Notes under the pieces: generated by a model | The model's input: the letters and a program-made list of their open reading frames with translations, nothing else | Database searches by the model: none | What the model was told of the DNA's origin: nothing | Source of the DNA: Microbacterium sp. MYb54 | GTDB taxonomy: Bacteria; Actinomycetota; Actinomycetes; Actinomycetales; Microbacteriaceae | Assembly (NCBI RefSeq): GCF_002979515.1 | Contig: NZ_PCPA01000009.1 | Location: forward strand, 1 to 64,000 | Direction: 5' to 3' | Length of the DNA: 64,000 nucleotides | Translations under genes and position numbers: made by a program | Shown here: one piece after another, positions 1 through 8,062 of the stretch | How the letters are laid out: each line of letters opens with the position of its first letter | Position numbering within the stretch: position 1 is the first letter of the stretch

Positions 1-542
1 GCACCTACATCGCATCGCCTCCAGCACCCCCGGCACCCGCCCCCATCACGCCGCCGACCGAACCTTCTCCGACCCCGACGCAGAGCTCCACCGACGAGAT
101 CATCGCTGACGGGACCGACACGGACGAGACAGTCGCTGACTCGGTCGACACGGCGCCGAAGAAGGGTGGGCTGCGCAGCTACGACTACGGCTACAGCGAG
201 GAGCGGACGATCCCCACGCCCGGCGAAGTGCCGGAACGCTACGACGACACCGAGACCCTGATGCTGCGGCCGACCGCGACATCGTGGTCATCGACCGTCG
301 TCCTGGTGAGCACCGATGCCGACAGCGGCACCGTGCGGGTCGACGTCCGCAGGGCGTCTGGCACCGATTTGGCCTTCGTCGTCGACGAACAGACCGTCGC
401 GACGATGACGGATGACGAAAGCTCGTCGAGCGGTTTCGAACTGACGCTTCCCCGAGGGGCGCACACCCTGTCGGTGCACTACCTCGACGGCGAGGGAGGG
501 CTCGGCGCTCTCGGCGCCCGGACCACGCTCTCGGTCGACTAG
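1..542 (+). CDS. C-terminal part of a hypothetical secreted or surface protein (5' end outside window)
   Basis: The frame is open from base 3 and stops at 540-542. The first 45 or so residues are a Pro/Thr/Ser-rich linker, followed by an acidic Asp/Thr stretch. The last 110 residues look like a compact beta domain with alternating hydrophobics ([29 protein letters not shown]). A low-complexity linker before a beta domain is typical of exported actinobacterial proteins, but the signal peptide or anchor would lie upstream, so export is inference. The stop overlaps the stop of the convergent LysR gene (shared CTAG). I do not recognise the family. Confidence 0.6.
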   Translation, partial: TYIASPPAPPAPAPITPPTEPSPTPTQSSTDEIIADGTDTDETVADSVDTAPKKGGLRSYDYGYSEERTIPTPGEVPERYDDTETLMLRPTATSWSSTVVLVSTDADSGTVRVDVRRASGTDLAFVVDEQTVATMTDDESSSSGFELTLPRGAHTLSVHYLDGEGGLGALGARTTLSVD

Positions 543-1468
543 ACCGCTCGACTCTCGGGCGACGGCAGCCATGCGTCGTCGGGCACTTCCAGCCAGCCCC
601 GCTCCTTCGCCAGCGCGGCAGCCGTCGCCCGCAGTTCGTGCAGCGCAGGGTGCAATAGACCTGCGCGCCACACCATCGCCCAGGGAAACAACGGGACCGG
701 GTCGACGACCGGGAGGAGCACGGCACCGTCGACCGGAGGTTGCGACACGAGTGTGAGGATCGGGGCGCTGCGCAGCCGCAGGTGCTGCGCCAGCTCCTCC
801 CCTCCCGGCACCAACGGGTGTCCGATCGCAGGGTCGATGCCGAACGGAGCGAGCAGCTGCGCGGTGGCATCCAGCCACCCCGGCGTGACCTGGGCTCCGG
901 CACGGGAGCACACCCGGGTCTCACGCAGCGCCTCGAACGGGACCACGTCTCGCTCCGCCAACGGGTGCCCCTCGCGGATCAGCACGGCCAGCGGTTCGTA
1001 GCGCACGAGCTGAGAGGCGACTTCGGCAGAGGCCCGCGTCAGTCGGTCGAAGACCACATCCGTCGTCGATCCTGACGACACCGCACCGCCGGGGCCACCG
1101 AAGCGCGCGAAGAACTCACGGTCCGGCGCCCGACGCCGTGCAGCGTCCAGCACCAGCGCCGGCGTCAATGCAGGGTCGACGACGTCGACGATCAGCGGCT
1201 CCTCCTCGAGGATCTCCCGCAGAGCGAGGTCGTGCAGTGCGAGCATCTCCTTCGCCCGCGGAAGCAGCCGACGCCCTGCTTCGGTCAACTCGACGCTGCG
1301 GGTCGAACGAGTCAGCAGCGGCACGCCGAGGCGATCTTCCAGGCGGCGGATGTCGCGGCTGAGCGCCTGTTGGGCGATGTAGAGCCGCTGCGCGGCACGG
1401 CTGAAGTGCAACTCCTCCGCCACCGTGACGAAGTGCCGCAGCAGACGCAGCTCCAGCTCATCAGCCAT
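539..1468 (-). CDS. LysR-family transcriptional regulator
   Basis: A 309-residue protein. The N-terminal winged helix-turn-helix is clear ([20 protein letters not shown], then [16 protein letters not shown] and [19 protein letters not shown]), followed by a periplasmic-binding-like effector domain. Family members bind DNA as tetramers and usually regulate a divergent neighbour. Here that is the alpha/beta hydrolase at 1610, with 141 bp between the starts. The start ATG (1466-1468) lies six bases after TATAAC (1475-1480, minus strand), which suggests a leaderless mRNA. The effector cannot be predicted. Confidence 0.9.
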   Translation of the reverse strand: MADELELRLLRHFVTVAEELHFSRAAQRLYIAQQALSRDIRRLEDRLGVPLLTRSTRSVELTEAGRRLLPRAKEMLALHDLALREILEEEPLIVDVVDPALTPALVLDAARRRAPDREFFARFGGPGGAVSSGSTTDVVFDRLTRASAEVASQLVRYEPLAVLIREGHPLAERDVVPFEALRETRVCSRAGAQVTPGWLDATAQLLAPFGIDPAIGHPLVPGGEELAQHLRLRSAPILTLVSQPPVDGAVLLPVVDPVPLFPWAMVWRAGLLHPALHELRATAAALAKERGWLEVPDDAWLPSPESRAV

Positions 1469-1609
1469 GCAACGGTTATACCCGATTCACAACAGGAATG
1501 CGTCAATCCGCACCGAACGGGTGTTGGCATCGTGGCCCTTTCGGAGCGAACCTGGGTGCAGGACACGGCGGCGCACGGCACGACCGCCTCGATGACAAGG
1601 GAGCACGCC

Positions 1610-2422
1610 ATGAACACGATGACCGCCGCACTCGATCTGCCCGACGCCCGCCTCCACTACGAGCTCCGCGGCGACGGACCGCTGATCGCCCTGATCGGCG
1701 CCCCCATGGATGCCGACGCCTTCGCACCGTTCGCCGACGAGCTCGCCACCGACCACACCGTGCTCACGACCGACCCGCGCGGCATCAAGCGGAGCATCCT
1801 CCACGACCCGTCCCAGGGATCCACCCCCGAGCGCCGCGCAGCCGACCTCGCAGCACTCATCGCGCACGTCGATGCCGGTCCTGCGATCGTCTTCGGGTCG
1901 AGCGGCGGCGCGGTGACTTCCTTGGCCCTCGCACAGTCCCGCCCCGACCTGGCACCGACGGTCATCGCCCACGAACCGCCGCTCCTCGAACTGCTTCCCG
2001 ACCGCGACGAGCAGCGACGGCTCACCGACGAGCTCACGACGGCCGCTCTCTCAGGCGATCGGGTCGGGGCGTGGCGGCTGTTCTTCGCGCAGGCCAACAT
2101 CGCGATGCCGGAGGAGATGCTCGTCCAGTGGTTCGGCGGCGAGGTCGATCCCCGGAACCATGCCGACGAGCAGTTCTGGTTCCGCCACGAACTCCCGGCG
2201 AGCGTGCGGTGGGAGCCCGACATCGAGGCTCTGCGTGCGCGCGCCGGCGACCTCGTGCTCGGGATCGGCGAGGAGTCGGTCGACCAGCTCTGCGAGCGTA
2301 CGACGACCGAACTCGGGGCGCGACTCGGCATCGAGCCGACCCGCTTCCCCGGCGACCACACCGGATTCGTCGATCACCCCACCGAATTCGCAGCACGTCT
2401 GCGCGAGGTGCTCGCACCCTGA
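1610..2422 (+). CDS. Alpha/beta-fold hydrolase
   Basis: 270 residues from ATG 1610, chosen because AAGGGAG precedes it and the product begins directly with a hydrolase core. Longer in-frame starts run into the divergent LysR gene. Visible motifs: the strand after LHYELRGDG, an oxyanion-side LIGAPMDADAF, the nucleophile elbow VFGSSGGAVTS (Ser in GSSGG) and a late catalytic His in FPGDHTGFVDHP. The substrate is unknown; related proteins are esterases or epoxide-hydrolase-like enzymes. It is divergent from the LysR gene, which is its likely regulator. Confidence 0.85.
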   Translation: MNTMTAALDLPDARLHYELRGDGPLIALIGAPMDADAFAPFADELATDHTVLTTDPRGIKRSILHDPSQGSTPERRAADLAALIAHVDAGPAIVFGSSGGAVTSLALAQSRPDLAPTVIAHEPPLLELLPDRDEQRRLTDELTTAALSGDRVGAWRLFFAQANIAMPEEMLVQWFGGEVDPRNHADEQFWFRHELPASVRWEPDIEALRARAGDLVLGIGEESVDQLCERTTTELGARLGIEPTRFPGDHTGFVDHPTEFAARLREVLAP

Positions 2423-2450
2423 GAAGCGCCGGGAGACGACACGTCCGCAC

Positions 2451-2488
2451 CGAGGCCGCCGAGCGAAATCCGCTGCTCGGCGGCCTCG
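2451..2488. terminator. Bidirectional terminator hairpin
   Basis: A perfect 14-bp inverted repeat (2451-2464 with 2475-2488) with a 10-nt loop lies between the convergent hydrolase and erm genes. There is no strong T-run on either side, as is common in high-G+C actinobacteria. Confidence 0.6.
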
Positions 2489-2493
2489 CACCG

Positions 2494-3258
2494 TCATCGC
2501 CGCGAGATCTGACGCCAGAGCGCGGCCCAGTGCTCCGGACGCAGATCGCGCGGAAGCCTCTGATCCGTCGCGCCGGCAGCTGCCACCACGCGTCGAGCTC
2601 GGGACATCGGGACGCTCGCCGCCGCCGCCACGACAGCGGGGAGGTTCGCTCCTCTCCCCGTGAACATCGCGCGGACGAACGCCTCATACGCTCGCCGTTC
2701 GGATCCCGGAACGAGCGGTGAGCCCCGGCGGGTGATCGTGAGCAGCCCGCCGTCCACGCTCGGCTGCGGTGAGAACCCCCACGCCGGAACCCGGCCTTCG
2801 AGGGAGAACTCGAACCACGGCGCCGACTGCGCGGTCATCATGGTGCCGCCGCCGACGCCGGCGCGTTTGCGCGCCACTTCCCACTGCATCAGCAGCACGG
2901 CCTCGCTCCACCGCTCGGTCGAGAGCAGCCGCCGGAGGATCGGCGTGGTCAGGTGGAACGGGATGTTGCCGACGACCACTTCGGCCGCGAGCGGGTGGTG
3001 CGTCGCATCCGCGATCTCGATGCGAACGCCGGGCAGCACCTTTCGCAGTCGATGCACCCGGTGCTCGTCGATGTCGATCGCCGCGAGCGGCCTGCCCAGC
3101 TCCGCGAGCGAGCGGGTGAGGGCACCGTCACCGCACCCGAGTTCGAGGATCGAGCCCGAGGTTCGTCGCACGAGCGCGGTGATGCGGGTGAGGGTGGGAC
3201 GGTGGGTGAGGAAGTTCTGGCCGAGTTCGTGTCGGCCGCCATGGGTTGAACGAGGCAT
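2494..3258 (-). CDS. erm: Erm-family 23S rRNA (adenine-N6)-methyltransferase
   Basis: 254 residues. Erm enzymes methylate A2058 of 23S rRNA with S-adenosylmethionine and give macrolide-lincosamide-streptogramin B resistance. Family hallmarks: GRHELGQNFL (residues 9-17), the SAM-binding ILELGCGDGALT (37-48), acidic AIDID (60-64), and the catalytic N-I-P-F motif at 98-101. GRHELGQNFL and the total length favour Erm over the housekeeping dimethyltransferase KsgA. The start at 3258 is chosen because GGAG sits seven bases upstream; an in-frame ATG at 3288 has no comparable site. A 226-bp leader with two mini-ORFs and competing stems precedes it, suggesting inducible translation. Confidence 0.85.
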   Translation of the reverse strand: MPRSTHGGRHELGQNFLTHRPTLTRITALVRRTSGSILELGCGDGALTRSLAELGRPLAAIDIDEHRVHRLRKVLPGVRIEIADATHHPLAAEVVVGNIPFHLTTPILRRLLSTERWSEAVLLMQWEVARKRAGVGGGTMMTAQSAPWFEFSLEGRVPAWGFSPQPSVDGGLLTITRRGSPLVPGSERRAYEAFVRAMFTGRGANLPAVVAAAASVPMSRARRVVAAAGATDQRLPRDLRPEHWAALWRQISRR

Positions 3259-3260
3259 GA

Positions 3261-3400
3261 GTGCGCTCCAGAAGAAGATTCGGAGCACCTCGAAGGAGGG
3301 GGAGGACGCGAAGAGGCGTCAGTGAGGACTGCCCGTCCCGAGGTGCGATGACATCTCGGTGGACGGCGCGCAGATGCGTGCGGTGAGCGAGCGCGCCGTC
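3261..3400 (-). promoter_or_regulatory. Candidate translational attenuator in the erm leader
   Basis: On the minus strand the leader contains, in order: a 10-bp perfect stem (3391-3400 with 3362-3371) that starts on the stop codon of the upstream mini-ORF; CCGAG (3355-3359), able to pair with CTCGG (3338-3342); CACCTCG (3339-3345), alternatively able to pair with CGAGGTG (3286-3292); and GCTCC next to that segment (3282-3286), complementary to the GGAGC that contains the erm ribosome-binding site (3265-3269). Mutually exclusive 1:2/3:4 versus 2:3 pairing is the classic layout of erm attenuators. The pairings are seen; the regulation is inferred. Confidence 0.45.
3319..3354 (-). CDS. Mini-ORF 2 in the erm leader (11 codons)
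   Basis: ATG 3352-3354 to TGA, peptide MSSHLGTGSPH. It overlaps the first two pairing segments of the proposed attenuator, which is where a leader peptide would act. It has no obvious ribosome-binding site, so translation is uncertain. Confidence 0.25.
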   Translation of the reverse strand: MSSHLGTGSPH

Positions 3401-3464
3401 AGGAGCGGCGGTCGCGGAACACGAGGTTGCGCCCCATCATGGGCGCTGCGCATATCGTTCCCAT
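3399..3464 (-). CDS. Mini-ORF 1 in the erm leader (21 codons), candidate drug-sensing leader peptide
   Basis: ATG 3462-3464 follows TATGCT (3472-3477, minus strand) by seven bases, so transcript and peptide could start together without a leader. The peptide ends NLVFRDRRS. RDR is an Arg-x-Arg arrangement; Arg/Lys-x-Arg/Lys is an established macrolide-arrest motif in ErmDL-type leaders. If translation began at the internal ATG-ATG pair, RDR would fall at residues 9-11. The stop codon lies at the base of a perfect 10-bp stem. Confidence 0.4.
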   Translation of the reverse strand: MGTICAAPMMGRNLVFRDRRS

Positions 3465-3484
3465 GCCTGCCAGCATATCGGCAG

Positions 3485-4087
3485 TCAGATCCAGCCGCGC
3501 TCCTCGGCGATGAGCACCGCCTGCTGACGCGTGCCGACCGAGAGCTTCCCGAGAATGACGGAGATGTGGTTGCGCACGGTTCCCGGGGCGAGGGAGAGCG
3601 CCCGAGCGATCTGCCCTGTCGTCTCGCCTCGACGCCCGGCGCGCAGCACATCGAGCTCACGATCGGTGAGCGGTGAGCGCTCGTCACTCAGGGCGTCGGC
3701 CGCGATCTCGGGATCGACATAGCGGGCACCCGCCGCGACACGGCGGATGACTGCGGCGACCTCGTCGGCACCGCGGGACTTGGGCAGGAAGCCGGAGACA
3801 CCGGATGCCAGAGCGCGGCGCAGTACGCCGGGGCGCGCGTGACGGGTGACGACCACGCATCGCGTCGCGATCAGCCTGTTCAGCTTCTCAGCCACCTGTA
3901 CGCCATCGAGGCCCGGCATCTCGAGGTCGAGCAGGCAGACATCCGGTTGCAGACGCACAGCCTCGGCGACGGCCTGTTCGCCGTCCTCGCACTCGGCGAT
4001 CACCTCGATGTCGTCTTCCAGCCGGAGGAGGGCTGCGAGGGCGGATCGGATCATCGCCTCGTCGTCGGCGATCAGCACGCGGATCAT
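3485..4087 (-). CDS. LuxR/NarL-family response regulator (DesR-like)
   Basis: 200 residues. The receiver domain occupies about 1-120, with acidic D8/D9, phospho-acceptor D54 (CLLDLEMPG) and the conserved Lys at 103 (FLPKS). The C-terminal LuxR-type helix-turn-helix begins at LTDRELDVLRAG and has the recognition helix in GTVRNHISVILGKL. The ATG overlaps the stop of the upstream histidine kinase gene (ATGA, 4084-4087), so the two form one translationally coupled operon. DesK/DesR relatives often sense membrane state; the target genes here are unknown. Confidence 0.9.
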   Translation of the reverse strand: MIRVLIADDEAMIRSALAALLRLEDDIEVIAECEDGEQAVAEAVRLQPDVCLLDLEMPGLDGVQVAEKLNRLIATRCVVVTRHARPGVLRRALASGVSGFLPKSRGADEVAAVIRRVAAGARYVDPEIAADALSDERSPLTDRELDVLRAGRRGETTGQIARALSLAPGTVRNHISVILGKLSVGTRQQAVLIAEERGWI

Positions 4088-5283
4088 CGCGCGTCTCCCG
4101 TCTGAGCCGGCACCGTCACGGTGACCTTGAACTCCTCGGCCTCACGGCCGATCTCGAGCGTGCCGTGGACTTCGTCGATGCGTCGTCGGATGCCGTCGAG
4201 ACCCGAGCCGGCGGCATCCTCCGGCTCATCCCCGGCAATGTCATTGGCGATCATGTACTGCCAGCCCGTGTCGATGCGCGAGAGCTCGAGTCGCGCGCGG
4301 CGCCCTCCGCCGTGACGGAGCACGTTGGTCGTCGTCTCGCGGATGACCGGTCCGAGGGCGGACGCGGGGGCCGCGTCCGAATCCGCGGGGATCACCGCCT
4401 CCACCTCGAGCCCGGCGGCGCGGAGCAGATCGCGGGCGTTCGCGATCTCGTCGCCGAGAGGCACGGAGCGGAACCGCAACGCGAGGTCGCGGGTTCCCTG
4501 TCGTGCGTCGTCGACGCTCGCCCTCGCGGCACGGAGCTGGTCCATACCCGCCCCCGCATCCTGCGGCATGAGCCGTTCGGCGAGCTCCAGCTGCAGCGCG
4601 ATGACCTGGAGATGATGTCCCTGCAGATCGTGCACGTCTGTCGCCACGCGCAGGCGCTCCTGCGTCGCTGCGAGCTTCGCCTCGGACGCACGGGCACGAT
4701 CGAGCGTGATGAGCACGTCCCACCACCACAGCGAGCTCACGGTCATCACCGGGAGCATCACGGTGTAGATGACCGACACGAGGAACGGGACATCATCCGG
4801 GACGTCGAAGGCGGAATCGGCGACGGCGAGGAAGACGAGGAGGAGCACCGCGGCGATGACGACCTTGTACCGCACCCCGCGCGGCCAGTTCAGCAGCACC
4901 AGAGTCTGCGCGAGTGGCATCAGGGCGAGCTGCCAACTGCCGACCACGGCTCCGGCCGCGACCCCATAGGCCACGGCCACGAGGAGCGGCACGACCAGAC
5001 GCAGCCATCGGACACCCGGTTCGGCATCGAGCCGATGCCGGTAGTCCAGCAGCAGCGGAACCGTGCTGGCGCACCAGAGCAGACCGCCGACTCCGACGAT
5101 GAGGCCCCCCACGTCACTCAGGTCACGTGCGAGCGTGAACAGCGTCCACGAGGCGACCAGTGCGATCTCCAGTGCCAGGACACCCGTCACGGTGTACCAC
5201 CACGTGGCGGTGACCCCGCGGGACAGCTGTCGCGCCCCCGGGCTCAGCTCGACGGGGGCGAGGGGCTCGACTCGGCTGCTCAC
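4084..5283 (-). CDS. Sensor histidine kinase (DesK/NarL type, HisKA_3)
   Basis: 399 residues. Five to six hydrophobic segments fill residues 28-190 with no large external loop, suggesting an intramembrane sensor. Then comes a dimerisation/phosphoacceptor helix with H218 in TDVHDLQGHHLQ, and a HATPase domain with the N-box ETTTNVLRHGGG and a glycine-rich lid SGLDGIRRRID. The start is GTG 5283, six bases after TATCGT (5290-5295, minus strand), giving a probable leaderless transcript. It is the partner of the response regulator at 3485-4087. Confidence 0.9.
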   Translation of the reverse strand: MSSRVEPLAPVELSPGARQLSRGVTATWWYTVTGVLALEIALVASWTLFTLARDLSDVGGLIVGVGGLLWCASTVPLLLDYRHRLDAEPGVRWLRLVVPLLVAVAYGVAAGAVVGSWQLALMPLAQTLVLLNWPRGVRYKVVIAAVLLLVFLAVADSAFDVPDDVPFLVSVIYTVMLPVMTVSSLWWWDVLITLDRARASEAKLAATQERLRVATDVHDLQGHHLQVIALQLELAERLMPQDAGAGMDQLRAARASVDDARQGTRDLALRFRSVPLGDEIANARDLLRAAGLEVEAVIPADSDAAPASALGPVIRETTTNVLRHGGGRRARLELSRIDTGWQYMIANDIAGDEPEDAAGSGLDGIRRRIDEVHGTLEIGREAEEFKVTVTVPAQTGDAR

Positions 5284-5438
5284 GCTCCCACGATACGGCC
5301 GTGACAGTTGTCACTGCTGCGTCATGCGATCCACCCGGAAAGCGGTGACGGCCCGACACTGCCGCCGCGGGCGAGGCTGGGGTGGACTGAGGACATCGCA
5401 GCGGAGACACCGTTCGCACCGACATCCGGGAGCATCCC

Positions 5439-5981
5439 ATGAACCTCATCGAGACATTCCAGAACCTGGTCGCCCAGGTTCCAGAGCTCGTGCAGCCGCT
5501 CATCGTCGCCCTCGCCGGCGCGATCCCCTTCATCGAGGGCGAAGGCGCCGTGAGCATCGGCATCATCGGCGGCATCACGCCGGTGGTGGCCGCGATCGCC
5601 GCGATCGTCGGCAACTTCCTCTGCGTCCTCGTGGTCGTGCTGGTGAGCTCGAGAGCGCGACAGGCCGTCGTCACTCGCTCCCGCGCCAAGACTGCTGCGC
5701 TCGCGGGTGGCGGCTCGGCCGAGATGACTGCTGCGGATGCGCCAGAAACGGACCGCAGCACCGCACGTCGAGAGAAGTTCCAGCGCGCTTTCGAGCGCTA
5801 CGGCGTCCCCGGGGTCAGCCTGCTCGGCCCGCTCCTGCTGCCGACCCAGTTCACCGCGACCATGCTCGCCGCTGCCGGCATCGGGAAGGCCCGCATCCTG
5901 TTCTGGCAGGCGCTGGCGATCATCGGGTGGACCACGATCATCGCCGTCATCGTCGGCAGCGCGGTGTACGCGATCCGCTGA
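5439..5981 (+). CDS. Small multidrug-export-type membrane protein (Sm_multidrug_ex family)
   Basis: 180 residues with four hydrophobic segments. The N-terminal AGAIPFIEGEGAVSIG, with its helix-breaking Pro and two acidic residues inside a membrane stretch, and the later PGVSLLGPLLLPTQFTA are the two half-motifs of this family. A polar loop of about 45 residues separates them. The family is named for drug export, but its substrate is poorly established. GGGAG lies eight bases before the ATG. It stands alone ahead of the metal-sensor operon. Confidence 0.75.
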   Translation: MNLIETFQNLVAQVPELVQPLIVALAGAIPFIEGEGAVSIGIIGGITPVVAAIAAIVGNFLCVLVVVLVSSRARQAVVTRSRAKTAALAGGGSAEMTAADAPETDRSTARREKFQRAFERYGVPGVSLLGPLLLPTQFTATMLAAAGIGKARILFWQALAIIGWTTIIAVIVGSAVYAIR

Positions 5982-6001
5982 TCCCTCACAGATGTGGCTG
6001 G

Positions 6002-6038
6002 ATTCAAGGTTTCTTGAATTCAGCCTTTTCTGTACAGT
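6002..6038 (+). promoter_or_regulatory. Promoter and operator of the CmtR-like sensor operon
   Basis: A perfect 7-bp inverted repeat, ATTCAAG (6002-6008) and CTTGAAT (6013-6019) with a GTTT spacer, overlaps a -35-like TTCTTG (6011-6016). TACAGT (6033-6038) is 16 bases further on, and GTG of the regulator follows after seven bases. The layout suggests an autoregulatory ArsR/SmtB operator. Confidence 0.6.
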
Positions 6039-6045
6039 GGGGGGC

Positions 6046-6381
6046 GTGACCACCGCTCTCGCCTCCCTCACCCATACGGCTGCCGTCGCCCGTCTCGGGC
6101 ACGCACTGTCCGATCCCACTCGCGCCGGCGTTCTGCTCGCGCTGCGGGAAGCGCCCCGCTACCCCGCCGACCTGGCCGACGCACTCGGCGTCTCACGCCA
6201 GACGATGTCGAACCACCTCGCCTGTCTCCGCGGATGCGGACTCGTCGAGAGCGTCCCCGACGGGCGCCGCAGCAGCTATCGACTCGCGGACCGCCACCTC
6301 GCGCCGGCACTCGACATGCTCATGCGGGTCACGCTCATCGTCGAACCCGACTGCTGCTCCGGCGAAGGCTGCACCTGCTGA
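6046..6381 (+). CDS. ArsR/SmtB-family metal sensor, CmtR-like (Cd/Pb)
   Basis: 111 residues from GTG 6046; the longer in-frame ATG overlaps the preceding gene and lacks support. The winged helix (PADLADALGVSRQTMSNHLA) and the segment HLACLRGCGLVES closely resemble Mycobacterium tuberculosis CmtR, whose ligands are C57, C61 and C102. The equivalent cysteines here are C60 and C64, plus a C-terminal cluster C103, C104, C109, C111, richer than in CmtR. It is expected to repress its own operon and release DNA on binding cadmium or lead. The stop overlaps the start of the CDF exporter by one base (TGATG). Confidence 0.85.
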   Translation: MTTALASLTHTAAVARLGHALSDPTRAGVLLALREAPRYPADLADALGVSRQTMSNHLACLRGCGLVESVPDGRRSSYRLADRHLAPALDMLMRVTLIVEPDCCSGEGCTC

Positions 6382-7079
6382 TGACCACCACGGCACCGGC
6401 GCAGCGCCGCGAGATCCTCCACCGCCGCATCCGCCTCATCGTCGGCATCACGATCGGCTATAACCTGATCGAGGCGGTCATCGCGATCGCCGCCGGCTCG
6501 GTCGCGTCGTCCGCCGCACTCATCGGCTTCGGCCTGGACTCCACGATCGAGGTGCTGTCCGCCGCAGCCGTCGCCTGGCAATTCACCCGCCGCGATCCCG
6601 AGCGCTGGGAGAAGCCGACCCTGCGCGTGATCGCCGTCGCGTTCTTCGCCCTCGCGATCTACGTCACGGCGACGTCCGTGACCGCGCTCGTCACGGCCGA
6701 GCGGCCCGAGCACAGCACGATCGGCATAATCCTGACCGCGGTCAGCGTCGCCGTCATGCCGTTCCTGTCGCTCGCAGAACGTCGTGCGGGCAAGGAGTTG
6801 GGGTCGGCCACAGCTGTCGCCGACTCGAAGCAGACGCTGATCTGCACCTATCTCTCCGCCGCCGTCCTGATCGGCCTGGTCGCCAACTCCCTGCTCGGCT
6901 GGTGGTGGGCCGATGCCGTCGCCGGGCTCGTCATCGCGGCCTTCGCGGTGCGCGAGGGGATCGAGGCGTGGAAGGGCGATGCCTGCGCGACCTCGGTCGG
7001 GATGCTCCTCGAAGACGACGACGAGCACGACGAACACGAAGGGCACGACCACGACCACGACCACCGACGCGGCCACTGA
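6381..7079 (+). CDS. Cation diffusion facilitator-type metal exporter
   Basis: 232 residues from the ATG overlapping the regulator stop (TGATG). About six membrane segments. Asp residues sit in the family metal-site positions (GFGLDSTIEV in the second helix, ATAVADSKQTLICTYLS in the fifth). The protein ends in an Asp/Glu/His tail with several HD repeats instead of a full cytoplasmic CDF domain, and such tails bind metal. The His of the usual Hx3D site is replaced in helix 2, so metal choice may differ from zinc-specific members. With the CmtR-like sensor it forms a metal-induced efflux unit. Confidence 0.85.
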   Translation: MTTTAPAQRREILHRRIRLIVGITIGYNLIEAVIAIAAGSVASSAALIGFGLDSTIEVLSAAAVAWQFTRRDPERWEKPTLRVIAVAFFALAIYVTATSVTALVTAERPEHSTIGIILTAVSVAVMPFLSLAERRAGKELGSATAVADSKQTLICTYLSAAVLIGLVANSLLGWWWADAVAGLVIAAFAVREGIEAWKGDACATSVGMLLEDDDEHDEHEGHDHDHDHRRGH

Positions 7080-7113
7080 CGCGAGCGGTATCCGTTCCGC
7101 CTAGGTTGGAGTG

Positions 7114-8022
7114 ATGGATACCGCCCCCGCTTCGCCGTCGACCGAGCTGCAGGGTCGCACGGTGCTCGTCACCGGCGCGAACGCGGGCATCGGGTACTGG
7201 TGCGCTGAACAGCTCGCGATGCGTGGCGCACGGGTGATCCTCGGGTGCCGCTCCCCCGAGCGCGCCGAGACCGCGATCTCGGCGATCCGCGGCCAGGCTC
7301 CGGACGCCGACCTGCGGGTCTTGGCCCTCGACCTCGGCTCCCTCGACAGCGTCACCCGAGCTGGTGCCGAGGTCGGCGAGCGCGTCGATGCGGTCATCTG
7401 CAACGCCGGTGTGAAGGCCGCCGACCCCACGGCGCGAACGAGTGACGGCCTCGACCTCATGGTGGGGACGAACTTCCTCGGCCACTTCGCACTCGTGGCT
7501 CACCTCGAGCCGCTCCTCGCCCCGGATGCCCGCGTGGTCGCCGTCGGCTCGATCGCCCACCGCTTCGCACACCTCGATCCGGCACACATCGATGCTTCGT
7601 GGAACGGCTCGTCGCTCCGGCAGTACGGGCGATCGAAAGCTGCGCTCATGGCCTTCGCCTTCGAGCTGGCGCGGCGCTGGTCCGACACATCACGCGCAGC
7701 GGTGTGCGCACATCCGGGCTATGCGGTCGATCCGCTCACGCCGCAGCGCCCCGGCCTCGCCGAGGTGTCCGGCGTCATCCGGGCCCTCGCCGCACCGACT
7801 CGCGCTCTCGTGCAGGGCAAGGACGGCGGCGCACTGCCGATCGTGCATGCAGCCACCGCAGCGGACGTCTCCACCGGGGACTACTGGGGTCCGGGAGGTC
7901 TGCTCGAGTTCCGCGGGGCGCCGAAGCGCGTGGCCGCATCCGACGACGTCCGCTCCCCCGCTACGGGAACCGCGCTATGGGCGGCGGCGGAGCGCATCAC
8001 CGGGGTGTCTCTTCCGACCTGA
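7114..8022 (+). CDS. Short-chain dehydrogenase/reductase
   Basis: 302 residues. Rossmann motif VLVTGANAGIG near the N-terminus, NAG in ICNAGV, Ser in AVGSIAHRF and catalytic YGRSK (Y-x3-K); of retinol-dehydrogenase/WW-oxidoreductase style. ATG 7114 is preferred over GTG 7111: TAGGTT (7102-7107) lies exactly six bases before it, suggesting leaderless initiation, while GGAG is too close for a normal ribosome-binding site. The substrate is unknown. The arginase-fold gene follows after 40 bp and may be co-transcribed. Confidence 0.85.
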   Translation: MDTAPASPSTELQGRTVLVTGANAGIGYWCAEQLAMRGARVILGCRSPERAETAISAIRGQAPDADLRVLALDLGSLDSVTRAGAEVGERVDAVICNAGVKAADPTARTSDGLDLMVGTNFLGHFALVAHLEPLLAPDARVVAVGSIAHRFAHLDPAHIDASWNGSSLRQYGRSKAALMAFAFELARRWSDTSRAAVCAHPGYAVDPLTPQRPGLAEVSGVIRALAAPTRALVQGKDGGALPIVHAATAADVSTGDYWGPGGLLEFRGAPKRVAASDDVRSPATGTALWAAAERITGVSLPT

Positions 8023-8062
8023 CCCGGGTCCGGATGTCCGACCCCCACGGCAGGATGAGGGC

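Noticed and set aside
2494..3258. KsgA (16S rRNA dimethyltransferase) as an alternative to Erm
   Set aside because: The GRHELGQNFL start, the length, the lack of ksgA neighbours and the attenuator-like leader all favour Erm.
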